Position numbers and translations under genes: made by a program
Notes under the pieces: model-generated
What the model saw: the letters and a program-made list of their open reading frames with translations, nothing else
What the model was told of the DNA's origin: nothing
The model's database searches: none
Assembly: GCA_024236215.1 (NCBI GenBank)
Contig: JACKKX010000002.1
Coordinates: forward strand, 186,001 to 250,000
Length of the DNA stretch: 64,000 bases
Source: Novosphingobium sp.
GTDB taxonomy: Bacteria; Pseudomonadota; Alphaproteobacteria; Sphingomonadales; Sphingomonadaceae
Direction: 5' to 3'
In this document: in pieces, positions 50,830-59,885 of the stretch
Layout: the number at the start of each line of letters is the position of its first letter
Position numbering within the stretch: position 1 is the stretch's first letter

Positions 50830-52604
50830 CCCGCGCGTTCGCGCAGGCTTGCGCTTTTCAGCTTGGGTTTTGCGTCCAGCTCGCCCTGCTCCTTGATTCG
50901 GGCGCGGAATTCATCGCGCTTTTCGTGGATGCTGGCGATCACGAAGCCCATCGGCACGCCCACGTCGACCAGCACCGCCTCGGACAGTTGAAGGCTGCCC
51001 TCCAGCGTCTGCGGCACGGCAGTGCTGGCCCCGGCGCGATAGAGAGCGGCGGCATGGTTGGCGTCGCGCGCGCGGGCAATGATCGGCAGATCGGGAAAGC
51101 GGGCGCGCAGCTTGCGAACCAGCCGCTGCGCCAGAACCGGCTCGTCCATGGTCAGCACCACCGCTTTGGCGCTGGCTAGCCCTAGCCGGTCCAACGTGCC
51201 TTCGCGGGTGGCATCGCCAAAGCCGATCGCATACCCCTGCTTCAGCCCGCGCGCGACCTGATCCGCATCGAGGTCGATCGCGACATAGGGCTGATCGTGG
51301 CGGCGCAGCATGTCGGCGATCAAGCGCCCGACCCGGTCAAAACCTACGATAATGGTGCGCGCCTCTTCTCCATCAAGCCTGGGCGGGGCCACCCCCGCGA
51401 GATCGACCCGCCGCGCCAGCCAGCGCCCGGCGATGGCGAGGATCGGGGTGACGGTCATCCCGATCGCGGTGACGATCTGCCAGAATTGCGCCGCGTCCCT
51501 GCGGATAAGCCCGACGCTGATCGCGGTGGTAAGTACGATCAGGGTGGTTTCGGATGGGCTGGCAAGCAGGATACCGGCCTCTGTTGCAGTGGCGGTGCGC
51601 GCACCGTCGAGCCGCAGCAGCAGCCCGGTGACCAGCGCCTTGGCGCAGAAAACCAGCACCACCGCAACTGCCAGCTCGCCCGCGCGGTCCCACACCATGC
51701 CAAGATCGAGGCTCATCCCGACCGTCAGCAGGAACACCCCCAGCGCGAGGCCCTTGAATGGCTCGATCATCGCCTCGACTTCGGCGTGGTATTCGGTCTC
51801 CGCGATCAGCAATCCGGCGATCAGCGCGCCGACGATCGGAGACAGCCCGGCCGCCCCGGTCACCAGTGAGGCGATAATCACCACCAGCAGGCTTGCGGCC
51901 AGGAACAGCTCGGGGCTTTTGGTCCGCGCCGCCTGAGCAAACAGGCGCTGCAAGCCAAGGCGCCCGAACACCAGCAGTGCCCCCAGCACCAGCGCGCCGC
52001 GCCCCGCCACGGCCAGAAACTCGCCGATTTCCGGTACGTTATCCCCTCGGCCCATCGCGCCAAGCAGGAAGATGATCGGAACTAGCGCGATATCCTCAAA
52101 CAGCAACATGCCCAGCGCCGCGCGGCCTACGGGGGTGCCGGTATCTGCTATCCGCAGCACCAGCGCGGTTGAGGAAAGCGCCAGCGCGAGGCCGAGCGCA
52201 AAAGCAGTGGGGGCGGAATTGCCAAGAGCCATCAGCACCAACGCGATCAGCACCGCGCAGCCGATCAGCTCCATCGCGCCCAGCCGGAATATCGTCCGCC
52301 GCATCTGCCAGAGCCGCGCAAACGAAAGCTCCAGCCCGATCGAAAACAGCAGCAGCACGATGCCGAATTCGGCGAAAGGGCCCAGCCGCGCGGGATCGCT
52401 GATCGTGACGTAGGCCAGCCAGGGTCGTTCGCCTACCGCTCCGCCCAGCCCGAACGGGCCCACCAGCATGCCCACTAGGATGAAACCGATCACCGGGGTG
52501 ATCCGGAACCGGGTGAACAAAGGGATCACGATCCCCGCTGCGCCAAGGATCACCAGCGCATCGCCAAGCGTGGAGTTGGGTACGAATTCCGCAGGACCGG
52601 CCAT
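50826..52604 (-). CDS. CPA2 monovalent cation:proton antiporter with TrkA-N domain
   Basis: 592 residues. About 12 membrane helices occupy residues 15-390, with the family-typical [19 protein letters not shown] at the start, [14 protein letters not shown] and the helix-breaking [15 protein letters not shown]. The C-terminal TrkA-N Rossmann domain begins [16 protein letters not shown] (about 413) and binds a nucleotide. This is the KefB/KefC layout, K+ or Na+ for H+ exchange; glutathione control of Kef type is not shown by the sequence. It follows icd on the same strand with a terminator between. Confidence 0.9.
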
Positions 52605-52652
52605 GGCGCGACTATGGCAAAGCGCGCGGTTCAGTTACAGCCCTCAATAACG

Positions 52653-52687
52653 AAAGCGGCGGCCAAGGTATCCCGGGCCGCCGCTTT
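52653..52687 (-). terminator. Rho-independent terminator of icd
   Basis: AAAGCGGCGGCC (52653-52664) and GGCCGCCGCTTT (52676-52687) form a perfect 12-bp stem with an 11-base loop, 22 bases past the icd stop. On the minus strand the stem ends in TTTCGTTATT. It separates icd from the antiporter gene. Confidence 0.82.
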
Positions 52688-52709
52688 TCGTATCAGAATG
52701 CCGGTGGTG

Positions 52710-53933
52710 CTATTGCCACGCGCCCATTTCGGTTTCGAGGTTCTTCACGATCGCCTCGAAGAAGCCTTCGGTGGTCAGCCAGTTCTGGTCGGGGCCGATC
52801 AGCAGCGCCAGATCCTTGGTCATCTTGCCGCTCTCGACCGTGTCGATGCAGACTTTTTCCAGCGTTTCGGCGAAACGCACCACTTCGGGGGTCTCGTCGA
52901 ACTTGCCGCGATAGATCAGGCCGCGGGTCCAGGCGAAGATGCTGGCGATCGGATTGGTGCTGGTCTGTTGACCCTTCTGGTGCTGGCGGTAGTGGCGGGT
53001 GACGGTGCCGTGCGCGGCCTCTGCCTCCACGGTCTTGCCATCGGGGGTCATCAGAACCGAGGTCATCAGACCCAGCGAGCCGAAGCCCTGCGCGACCTGA
53101 TCGGACTGGACGTCGCCGTCGTAGTTCTTGCAGGCCCAGATGAACTTGCCCGACCACTTCAGCGCCGAGGCCACCATGTCGTCGATCAGGCGGTGTTCGT
53201 AAACGATTCCCAGCTTGTCGAACTGTTCCTTGAAGCCTTCACTTTCGAACACTTCTGCGAACAGATCCTTGAAGCGGCCGTCATAGGCCTTGAGGATCGT
53301 GTTCTTGGTCGAAAGGTAGACCGGCCAGTTTCGGCCGATGCCATAGTTGAAGCTGGCGCGGGCGAAATCGCGGATCGAATCGTCAAGGTTGTACATCGCC
53401 AGCGCCACGCCCGATGAGGGGAACTGGAACACTTCCTCGTCGATCTTTTCGCCGTTCTCGCCTTCCCACACCAGCCGCAGCTTGCCGGCGCCCGGAACGC
53501 GGAAGTCGGTCGCCTTGTACTGGTCGCCGAAGGCATGGCGGCCAACCACGATCGGATCGGTCCAGCCCGGGATCAGCCGGGGAACGTTCTGCATCACGAT
53601 CGGTTCGCGGAACACGACGCCGCCCAGGATGTTGCGGATCGTGCCGTTGGGGCTCTTCCACATCTTCTTGAGGCCGAATTCCTCGACCCGGGCTTCGTCA
53701 GGGGTGATCGTCGCGCACTTTACGCCGACGCCGAATTCACGGATCGCATTGGCCGAATCGACCGTGATCCGGTCATTGGTCTCGTCGCGCTTCTCGATCC
53801 CCAGGTCGTAGTATTTCAGATCGATGTCGAGGTAGGGCAGGATCAGGCGTTCGCGAATCCACTGCCAGATGATGCGGGTCATTTCGTCGCCGTCGATTTC
53901 GACGACCGGGTTCTTCACCTTGATCTTGCCCAT
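52710..53933 (-). CDS. icd: Isocitrate dehydrogenase [NADP]
   Basis: 407 residues, the eukaryote-like homodimeric NADP type, common in alphaproteobacteria. The start [20 protein letters not shown] matches IDH1/IDH2-type enzymes. Substrate and metal region: [20 protein letters not shown] (isocitrate), [20 protein letters not shown] (Mg2+ aspartates) and [16 protein letters not shown] (NADP). It produces 2-oxoglutarate and NADPH in the TCA cycle. The ATG at 53933 is chosen because longer starts leave the family N-terminus. Confidence 0.96.
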   Translation of the reverse strand: MGKIKVKNPVVEIDGDEMTRIIWQWIRERLILPYLDIDLKYYDLGIEKRDETNDRITVDSANAIREFGVGVKCATITPDEARVEEFGLKKMWKSPNGTIRNILGGVVFREPIVMQNVPRLIPGWTDPIVVGRHAFGDQYKATDFRVPGAGKLRLVWEGENGEKIDEEVFQFPSSGVALAMYNLDDSIRDFARASFNYGIGRNWPVYLSTKNTILKAYDGRFKDLFAEVFESEGFKEQFDKLGIVYEHRLIDDMVASALKWSGKFIWACKNYDGDVQSDQVAQGFGSLGLMTSVLMTPDGKTVEAEAAHGTVTRHYRQHQKGQQTSTNPIASIFAWTRGLIYRGKFDETPEVVRFAETLEKVCIDTVESGKMTKDLALLIGPDQNWLTTEGFFEAIVKNLETEMGAWQ

Positions 53934-54060
53934 CGTTCTTCGTCTTTCCCCGGGGAGTTTGCTTGCGATTCCCGGACCCCTTAGCAGGTGAGCGACATGG
54001 CGCAAGTTCGCGCGTTTGCCCAATTCGCGCTGGACAGGGCAGGGGCGATGCGAATAGGCA

Positions 54061-54078
54061 TTTAAGCAATCGATTAAA
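54061..54078. promoter_or_regulatory. Inverted repeat TTTAA-N8-TTAAA upstream of enoyl-CoA hydratase
   Basis: A dyad 24 bases before the enoyl-CoA hydratase ATG, within an AT-rich patch. The symmetry and position suit a TetR-type repressor of fatty-acid genes, but no regulator is adjacent, and a CtrA site (TTAA-N7-TTAA) is excluded by the eight-base spacing. Confidence 0.35.
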
Positions 54079-54101
54079 CATTCGCAGAGAGGATTCCCAT
54101 C

Positions 54102-54869
54102 ATGAGCGAAGCGAGCGAAGTCCTGACCGAAGTCGATGGCGGCGTACTGATCGTTACGATGAACCGTCCCGAGGCCAAGAACGCGATGAACAAGGCCCAG
54201 GCCGAAGGGATCGCTGCGGCGATGGACAGGCTGGAAGCCGACGATGCCCTGCGCTGCGCGATCTTGACCGGGGCGGGCGGAACCTTTTGCTCGGGTATGG
54301 ATCTCAAGGGCTTCCTGCGCGGCGAGCGGCCCTCGATCGAAGGCCGGGGCTTTGGCGGGCTGACCGAATGGACCCCGAAGAAGCCTGTTATTGCGGCGGT
54401 CGATGGCTATGCGCTCGCGGGTGGGATGGAACTGGCGCTCAGTTGCGATCTGATCGTTGCCAGCGCGGGATCGAAATTCGGCATTCCCGAAGCCAAGCGC
54501 GGCCTTGCCGCCGCGGCCGGCGGACTGATTAAGCTGCCGCGCCAGATTCCGCCTCGCATCGCGATGGAACTGGCGCTGACCGGTGATTTCATCGACGCCG
54601 CGCGCGCCTATGAGCTGGGCTTCATCAATCGCATCACCGATGGTCCGGCGATTGGAGGCGCAAAGGAGCTCGCCGCCCGGATCGCCGAAAACGGCCCGCT
54701 GGCGCTGATCGCATCGAAGGCGATCGTGCGCGATTCGCATTCGTGGAGCGATGAAGAGATGTGGCAGAAGCAGGCCGCCTATATCGCCCCGGTCTTCGTC
54801 AGCCAGGATGCCCGCGAAGGGGCTGCCGCCTTTGCCGAAAAGCGCAAGCCAAACTGGCAAGGCAAATAA
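54102..54869 (+). CDS. Enoyl-CoA hydratase/isomerase (crotonase) family protein
   Basis: 255 residues with GAGAGG upstream of the [18 protein letters not shown] starts the fold. The CoA-binding and oxyanion segments are [16 protein letters not shown] and [20 protein letters not shown]. The C-terminal [18 protein letters not shown] end is typical ([20 protein letters not shown]). The usual catalytic Glu pair is only partly evident: Glu in [10 protein letters not shown] is present. It could be a hydratase or a related CoA-ester enzyme. A terminator follows. Confidence 0.87.
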   Translation: MSEASEVLTEVDGGVLIVTMNRPEAKNAMNKAQAEGIAAAMDRLEADDALRCAILTGAGGTFCSGMDLKGFLRGERPSIEGRGFGGLTEWTPKKPVIAAVDGYALAGGMELALSCDLIVASAGSKFGIPEAKRGLAAAAGGLIKLPRQIPPRIAMELALTGDFIDAARAYELGFINRITDGPAIGGAKELAARIAENGPLALIASKAIVRDSHSWSDEEMWQKQAAYIAPVFVSQDAREGAAAFAEKRKPNWQGK

Positions 54870-54893
54870 GCCGCATGGCAACTGCCGCAACGA

Positions 54894-54921
54894 AAAAGGC
54901 CCCGGATTTCCGGGGCCTTTT
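54894..54921. terminator. Bidirectional terminator between enoyl-CoA hydratase and tRNA-Val
   Basis: AAAAGG-CCCGG, loop ATTT, CCGGGGCCTTTT: a GC stem with one bulged base and A/T tracts on both sides, so it can stop transcription on either strand. It lies 25 bases past the hydratase stop and just past the 3' end of the minus-strand tRNA. Confidence 0.85.
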
Positions 54922-54928
54922 CAGCGAA

Positions 54929-55003
54929 TGGTGGGCGTAGCAAGGATTGAACTTGCGACCCCTACGATGTCAACATAGTGCTCTACCACTGAGCTATACG
55001 CCC
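54929..55003 (-). tRNA. tRNA-Val (anticodon GAC)
   Basis: The minus strand folds as a tRNA: acceptor arms GGGCGTA and TACGCCC, D-arm AGCTCAGTGGTAGAGC, anticodon stem CTATG/CGTAG around loop TTGACAT with anticodon GAC, T-arm with GTTCAATCC, and discriminator A followed by an encoded CCA. It is 75 bases long. It follows cpdR on the same strand by 78 bases. Confidence 0.96.
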
Positions 55004-55081
55004 GGCACCATTCGGCTTGCCCTGCGCCTATGCGACCGGGCAGGGGAGCGCCATTAGCGGGGCTCCCGGTGGGATGCAACC

Positions 55082-55456
55082 CTAGATCGAGGCTTGCGCC
55101 TGCTGACCGAAGATCCGTTCCACCTCCAGCACCAGATCGCGCAGGTGGAAGGGCTTGGAAAGGACTTTGGCCTGGGGCGCCTCGCGGCTGGCTTTAAGCG
55201 TTACTGCGGCAAAGCCGGTGATGAACATCACCTTGGTCTTGGGGCTGATCTCGGCGCAGCGCTGGGCAAGCTCGATCCCGTCCATCTCGGGCATGACGAT
55301 ATCGGAAAGCAGCAGGTCGAAATCGCCCATTTCTAGAAGCGGGACCGCCGCCGTTCCACGATCGACCGCGATCACTTCATAGCCCGCGTTCTCAAGCGCG
55401 CGCGCCAGATAGGTGCGCATGGCCTCTTCGTCTTCGGCAAGCAGAATGCGGATCAT
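55082..55456 (-). CDS. cpdR: Single-domain response regulator CpdR
   Basis: 124 residues from the ATG at 55456. The receiver has acidic residues in ILLAEDEEAM, phospho-acceptor Asp52 in LLLSDIVMPEMDGIELA, Thr in VMFITGFAAV and Lys in VLSKPFHLRDLVLEVERI. The pair IVMPEMDGIELA and LSKPFHLRDLV is characteristic of CpdR. In Caulobacter, unphosphorylated CpdR primes ClpXP for degradation of CtrA and other proteins, and CckA through ChpT phosphorylates it. Here both cckA and cpdR are in one window. It is divergent from an N-formylglutamate amidohydrolase gene. Confidence 0.92.
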   Translation of the reverse strand: MIRILLAEDEEAMRTYLARALENAGYEVIAVDRGTAAVPLLEMGDFDLLLSDIVMPEMDGIELAQRCAEISPKTKVMFITGFAAVTLKASREAPQAKVLSKPFHLRDLVLEVERIFGQQAQASI

Positions 55457-55618
55457 TGCGTCGGGTCCATTCGGTTGGTCGGGCGCGACTCCCAGCCCCC
55501 TGGGATGCACCTGCTACATACACGGGGGCGGTTAACAATCTTGCCTCAAATCGACCGGTGACCCGCTGCGACGCAGCCAGTTTTTGACAGTCCGGCAATT
55601 AGGGGCGAGCATGGAGCC

Positions 55619-56575
55619 ATGGAACGGATCCCCGGAAGAGGTCTCGATTCGCCCCGGAGCGAAGGTGGGGAAATACCCGGCGGCCACGCGATGGCGGCCT
55701 TTGCCCTGACCTTGCCCGAGCCTTCGGCGATTCCGGTGCTGATTTCGGTTCCCCACGCCGGCCGAGCCTATCCCGGCAGTCTGATCCAGCGAATGCGCAA
55801 CCCGGGATTTGCCGCGCTCAAGCTTGAGGATCGTTATGCCGATCGTCTCGGCGAACAGATCGCGCGCGAGACCGGAGCGGCTTTGCTCATCGCCCACGCG
55901 CCCCGCGCCATGATCGATCTCAACCGTGCAACGGACGATGTCGATTGGGACATGTTTGCGCGCGGCAAGCCCGATAGTCTGGGCAGTTATACTCCTGGCA
56001 CACGGGTCCGTTCCGGGCTGGGACTGATCCCCCGGCGGCTCCCTGGCTTGGGCGAACTGTGGAAGCGGCGGCACGATACCGAGGAGCTCGATGCGCGGAT
56101 CGAATCGATCCATGCGCCCTACCATGGCTGTCTGGCCGAAACCCTGCTGCGATTACGCGACAGGTGGGGGGCGGCGTTGTTGCTCGATTTGCACTCGATG
56201 CCGCCGCTTGGGCTTCGGCACGGACGAGATGCCCCGGAATTCGTTCTTGGTGATCGGTTTGGCGCGAGTTGCAATGGCTCGCTGGTCGGGTCGTGCTTTG
56301 GCTATTTCAACGAGATGCGCCGCGCGGCGGCGCATAACCGGCCCTACGCTGGTGGCTATGTGCTCGAACGGCATGCCGCGCCGGGGCGCGGTATCCATGC
56401 GATCCAGCTCGAAATCGATCGCGCGAGCTATCTCGATGCGCGGCTCGCCGAACCGGGCAAGGGCTTTGCGGCCATGGTTCACCTGCTGGTTGGATTGGTT
56501 CGCCGCCTGGCGGGGGAAGTAGCGGAGCTCGGGCGTAATGCCCAGGCTTCGGGCTGGGCGGAAGCCGCCGAATAA
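55619..56575 (+). CDS. N-formylglutamate amidohydrolase family protein (second copy)
   Basis: 318 residues from the ATG at 55619; an ATG at 55691 is a possible shorter start. The family pattern runs VLISVPHAGRAYPGSL, DRYADRLGEQIARETGAALL, MIDLNRATDDVDWDMF, ARIESIHAPYHGCLAE, LLLDLHSMPPLG and the C-terminal IQLEIDRASYLD. It is longer and only distantly like the copy at 15407. Substrate not shown. It is divergent from cpdR, with 162 bases between the starts. Confidence 0.85.
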   Translation: MERIPGRGLDSPRSEGGEIPGGHAMAAFALTLPEPSAIPVLISVPHAGRAYPGSLIQRMRNPGFAALKLEDRYADRLGEQIARETGAALLIAHAPRAMIDLNRATDDVDWDMFARGKPDSLGSYTPGTRVRSGLGLIPRRLPGLGELWKRRHDTEELDARIESIHAPYHGCLAETLLRLRDRWGAALLLDLHSMPPLGLRHGRDAPEFVLGDRFGASCNGSLVGSCFGYFNEMRRAAAHNRPYAGGYVLERHAAPGRGIHAIQLEIDRASYLDARLAEPGKGFAAMVHLLVGLVRRLAGEVAELGRNAQASGWAEAAE

Positions 56576-56582
56576 CATCAAG

Positions 56583-56615
56583 AAAAAACCACCTCGTGCA
56601 CGCGGCACGAGGTGG
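56583..56615 (-). terminator. Rho-independent terminator of the sRNA candidate / SapC-family transcript
   Basis: On the minus strand CCACCTCGTGC and GCACGAGGTGG form a perfect 11-bp stem (arms 56615-56605 and 56599-56589) with a 5-base loop, followed directly by TTTTTT (56588-56583). Confidence 0.9.
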
Positions 56616-56690
56616 CCAAGGTTCAGGGAGGAGGTGCACCGAAGTGCACCAAATCCTGCCACTGCCATGAGGGAAGCAACGGCAAGATGC
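56583..56690 (-). ncRNA. Small RNA candidate with anti-SD motif
   Basis: A minus-strand RNA of about 108 bases is predicted from a promoter at 56724-56696. Hairpin 1 pairs 56685-56676 with 56665-56656 (two G-U) around loop TTCCCTCATG. Hairpin 2 is GGTGCAC with a TTCG loop and GTGCACC (56650-56633), closed by C-G as in stable cUUCGg loops. CCTCCTCCC follows at 56634-56626; it is complementary to Shine-Dalgarno sequences. It ends in a terminator with six Ts (56588-56583). The layout resembles alphaproteobacterial trans-acting sRNAs; no known family is asserted. It could also be the 3' end of a SapC-gene mRNA. Confidence 0.5.
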
Positions 56691-56695
56691 TGTGG

Positions 56696-56724
56696 AAGAT
56701 AAGCCTCTTGTTTTCGTCTGGCAA
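56696..56724 (-). promoter_or_regulatory. Sigma70-type promoter candidate for the sRNA
   Basis: On the minus strand TTGCCA (56724-56719), a 17-base spacer and TATCTT (56701-56696) match the -35 and -10 consensus at five and four of six positions. A start about seven bases on falls near 56689. This would separate the RNA from the SapC-family gene upstream. Confidence 0.45.
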
Positions 56725-56745
56725 GTGCTGCTTCGCTGGATGCGC

Positions 56746-56780
56746 AGAGGGCCACGGTGCCGGTCGCACCGCGGCCCTCT
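56746..56780 (-). other. Long GC-rich hairpin directly after the SapC-family gene
   Basis: AGAGGGCC and GGCCCTCT, with CGGTGC and GCACCG inside them, form about 14 pairs with one mismatch around a five-base loop, 17 bases past the stop at 56798. It has no U-tract on either side. It may protect the 3' end of the SapC-family mRNA or pause polymerase. Confidence 0.6.
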
Positions 56781-56797
56781 GACGCGTTAGGAAGCGG

Positions 56798-57571
56798 TCA
56801 GGCAGCCGGTACGGGGACCGGGCCGTTGCCCTGCTGGACCTGAAGGCCAAATACCGCACTGATGTGCTCGAGGCTGAACAGATGGGCGAAAATCAGCGCC
56901 AGCATCCCGTTCTGGTTCATGGTACGAAGCACGTCGCCGCGTAGCTCGCGCAGCTTTTCCTGGTCGACCATTTTGAAACCGCGATAGATGAAGGGCTGGT
57001 CGCTGCCTTCCTGCTGGATCGAGACCTCGCCGTCCATCAGCAGATCATACTTGATCAGATCCTGTACGAACTGGCCGGTGCGGAAACCAGCTTCCTCGAA
57101 GTTCTTGCAGAACTCCAGCGTCGCCTTGCAGGTATCGCTCGGCTCGCCGTTTTCGAACAGGGCAAAGCCTTCCTCGAATTCGCCGATCAGATCGGTAGTG
57201 GGATCGAAGCACAGCGAAAGCTCTTCGGAATCGGGCGAGAGCCGCGCCAACATGAACGGGTAGCGGCGGGCATAGGCGGGCACGTAGGCCGGGACAGTCG
57301 GGCGACCTTCGGCATCGAAGAACACGTTGGTGCCCTCGTTGAGGCCCATCAGCGCCAGTGGAACCGGCTGTTCGGTCGACGAGAAAATGATCGGGTAATG
57401 ACGCGATGCCTGGATGAATTCCTCGGCGGTCAACGGGATCGCGTGCTGCCCGGCGATCCAGTTGGCCGCATCGGTGGACTTGGTATGCCAGCTGGCATGA
57501 TCGCGGCTGTTGAGCGGCATCAGATCATTGTAGAACAGCGGAAGGTTGGCGGCTTGCGGCGCGCTGGCCAT
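56798..57571 (-). CDS. SapC-family protein
   Basis: 257 residues with GGAGAGA before the ATG. It is soluble, without a signal peptide. The N-terminal LPLFYNDLMPLNSRDHASWH, then HAIPLTAEEFIQASRHYPIIF and LALMGLNEGTNVFFD, and YPFMLARLSPDSEELSLCFD match the SapC family (named after a peptide-transport locus, but these proteins are not transporters). The end is Pro/Val-rich. Function is unknown. An sRNA candidate lies downstream. Confidence 0.85.
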   Translation of the reverse strand: MASAPQAANLPLFYNDLMPLNSRDHASWHTKSTDAANWIAGQHAIPLTAEEFIQASRHYPIIFSSTEQPVPLALMGLNEGTNVFFDAEGRPTVPAYVPAYARRYPFMLARLSPDSEELSLCFDPTTDLIGEFEEGFALFENGEPSDTCKATLEFCKNFEEAGFRTGQFVQDLIKYDLLMDGEVSIQQEGSDQPFIYRGFKMVDQEKLRELRGDVLRTMNQNGMLALIFAHLFSLEHISAVFGLQVQQGNGPVPVPAA

Positions 57572-57648
57572 GATGGTCTCTCCGGTAGAATCGCTTGGCA
57601 GGTTGGAGCTGCGGCACGATTGCCGCCGCCCGGCACAAGTGCGGGCCT

Positions 57649-59100
57649 TTAGGGCTTCGAGGGGCGCGGTGCAAGCGTCACGAGTTTGCCCGGATTGAGC
57701 AGACCCGCCGGGTCAAGCGCAGCCTTGATCCGCCGCATCAGATCCAACGCGACGGGATCGCCAAGCCGCTCGAGCTCATCGCGCTTGAGCTGGCCGATGC
57801 CGTGCTCGGCCGAGATCGATCCGCTCCACTGGGTGACCAGATCGTGAACCCGCCTGCTGATGGCCTTGCCCTCACGCGATTCCCATTCGCCGCGCACCGC
57901 ATCGGTCGGGGCTACGACATGGAAATGCACGTTTCCATCCCCCAGATGCCCAAAGCAGAAAGTCTGGGTTCCAGGCCATTCGGCTTCGATTGCCGAGCTG
58001 GCGAATTCGATGAATTCAGGCATTTGCTCGGCCGGAACCGAGATATCGTGCTGTACAGCCGCGCCCTTTGCCCGCTGCGCCGCCGGGATCCCCTCGCGCA
58101 AGGCCCAGAAGGCTTCGGCCTGGGCTTCGGAAGCAGAGATGGCGGCATCGGTGAGCAGCGCTTTGGCAAATGCCTCGCTCAGCATGGTGGCGGCACGCTC
58201 TTGCAGGGTATCGGCGCCGCGGGCGTCGGCGACCAGCTCGATCAATGCATGCCATGGGTGGTCCTGCCGAAGCGGCGCACGCATTCCCGCCTGGTGCTGC
58301 AAGACCGCATCGAGGCTCGATTGCGGAAGGATTTCGAATCCCTCCAGCGCCTCGCCCATCGCGCGATTGCAGTGCTCCAGCAGCGCGCGAGCAGCCCGGA
58401 TCGAGGAAATGCCCGCCCAGATAACCACCCGTTCCGCGATTTGCGGGACCAGTTGCAGGGTCGCCGCCGTGACCACACCGAGGGTCCCTTCCGATCCAAT
58501 GAACAGTTGCTTGAGATCGAAGCCGCGGTTGTCCTTCTTGAGCGGAGTCAGCGCCGAATAGACCGAACCATCGGCCAGCACTGCCTCAAGTCCCAGCACC
58601 AGCGCGCGCATCGAGCCGTGCCGCAAGACCTGGGTGCCGCCCGCGTTTGTTGAGATCAGCCCGCCAACCGTTGCCGAGCCCTTGCCGCCAAGCGATAGCG
58701 GGAAGCGCAGCCCTTGGGCCGCAGCCACTTCGTGAAGCGATTGCAGCACCACCCCTGCCTCGCAGATGGCGGTACGGTTGTCAGTGTCGATCTTGCGGAT
58801 CGTCGTCATCCGGCGCAGCGACAGCAGCAGTGCGGAGCCATCGGCCGACGGCGTGGCGCCGCCCGACATGCCGCTGTTTCCCCCCTGGGGGACGACCGGT
58901 ACTCCATGGCTCGTGCAAAGCGCCAGTAGTGCGGCCAGCTCCTCGCACGTCGCTGGCGCGGCCATGGCCAGCGCCTTGCCCGTGAAACGGCCCCGCCAAT
59001 CGGTCAGCCATGGCGCTATCAGATCGGGATCGCGGGTGAACCCGCGCGGGCCGAGCAGTTCGTCAGCGTGGTTCAGAAAGGCTTCGCGATCGGGTGTCAT
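57649..59100 (-). CDS. FAD-linked D-2-hydroxyacid dehydrogenase (D-lactate / D-2-hydroxyglutarate type)
   Basis: 483 residues from the ATG at 59100. The VAO-type FAD domain has VPVVPQGGNSGMSGGA (about 70-85), FPLSLGGKGSATVGGLISTN and GSEGTLGVVTAATL. The C-terminal FAD-oxidase domain contributes FGHLGDGNVHFHV, with its metal-binding histidines, SAEHGIGQLKRDEL and MRRIKAALDPAGLLNPGKL. The family oxidises D-lactate, D-2-hydroxyglutarate or related acids and passes electrons on. Substrate undecided. Confidence 0.9.
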   Translation of the reverse strand: MTPDREAFLNHADELLGPRGFTRDPDLIAPWLTDWRGRFTGKALAMAAPATCEELAALLALCTSHGVPVVPQGGNSGMSGGATPSADGSALLLSLRRMTTIRKIDTDNRTAICEAGVVLQSLHEVAAAQGLRFPLSLGGKGSATVGGLISTNAGGTQVLRHGSMRALVLGLEAVLADGSVYSALTPLKKDNRGFDLKQLFIGSEGTLGVVTAATLQLVPQIAERVVIWAGISSIRAARALLEHCNRAMGEALEGFEILPQSSLDAVLQHQAGMRAPLRQDHPWHALIELVADARGADTLQERAATMLSEAFAKALLTDAAISASEAQAEAFWALREGIPAAQRAKGAAVQHDISVPAEQMPEFIEFASSAIEAEWPGTQTFCFGHLGDGNVHFHVVAPTDAVRGEWESREGKAISRRVHDLVTQWSGSISAEHGIGQLKRDELERLGDPVALDLMRRIKAALDPAGLLNPGKLVTLAPRPSKP

Positions 59101-59207
59101 GGCCGCCAATTATGGCACAGCGATGCAGTCAACTGCCAGTCCCGGCTTGTTTCCTGGCCAATGCGGGTTAAGCGACGGTTCAACACCGGCTGATAATGCG
59201 GAGTCCG

Positions 59208-59771
59208 ATGCACCCCGGCTTTTCCATTTTTGCGCCATTTCTGGTGTTGCTGCCCGCGCTTTCGGCGGCACCCGAGGTGCGTCAATCGACGGAGTCTACC
59301 CCGTCGGGACCGGTTTCGCGCCCGCCCACCGATGGGCGAGAGCCATGGACGACCATGGCAACGGTGTACCGCCCGCTTGATGCCGATCAGGTCCGGATCG
59401 AGCAGACGGTTACGATCCGGATCGGTCCCCGCCCGGCGCCGGTAACGCTGGCTCCGGCTTTTTTCGAATCGGAAATGGACAGTTCGGGACCTCGGCTGGT
59501 CGAGCGCAAGTTCGGCAACTGCGTGCCCGTTGCCGGGATCATGGGGGTACAGCCCGCACCGGGAAACCGTCTGCTGTTGATCATGCGCGATCAGCGGCTG
59601 CTGACCGCTTCGCTCAAGAAGGGCTGTAACAGCCGTGACTATTATTCCGGCTTTCTGATTGCCAGAAACCAGGACGGGCTGATCTGTACCGGGCGCGACA
59701 AACTACTGGCCCGCAGCGGCGCCAATTGCCAGGTCGATGGCTTCCGCCAATTGATCCAGGTCGGCAGCTGA
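59208..59771 (+). CDS. Exported protein of unknown function
   Basis: 187 residues from the ATG at 59208, chosen because GGAG lies five bases upstream; another ATG four codons earlier has no such site. Signal peptide MHPGFSIFAPFLVLLPALSA. The mature protein is beta-rich with VRIEQTVTIRIGPRPAP, RLVERKFGNCVPVAGIMGVQ and RLLLIMRDQRLLTASLKKGC and four cysteines (Cys in FGNC, KKGC, LIC and ANC), enough for two disulphides. No family is recognised. Probably periplasmic or surface-located. Confidence 0.72.
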   Translation: MHPGFSIFAPFLVLLPALSAAPEVRQSTESTPSGPVSRPPTDGREPWTTMATVYRPLDADQVRIEQTVTIRIGPRPAPVTLAPAFFESEMDSSGPRLVERKFGNCVPVAGIMGVQPAPGNRLLLIMRDQRLLTASLKKGCNSRDYYSGFLIARNQDGLICTGRDKLLARSGANCQVDGFRQLIQVGS

Positions 59772-59885
59772 GCAGAACTCTTGCGCATTTCTTGACTTGC
59801 GGGGGGCTTTGCGCCTAGGGCGCCGCGCTATTGGCGCAGGCAATCCACGGCCGTGCGTCGATCTGTTTCCGGAACAACACAGCTT

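Noticed and set aside
54061..54078. CtrA box before enoyl-CoA hydratase
   Set aside because: The spacing between the TTAA repeats is eight, not seven, bases.
59168..59182. TTAA-N7-TTCA resembling a CtrA box upstream of the exported-protein gene
   Set aside because: Seven of eight positions match, but such sites are frequent by chance and nothing else links this gene to the cell cycle.
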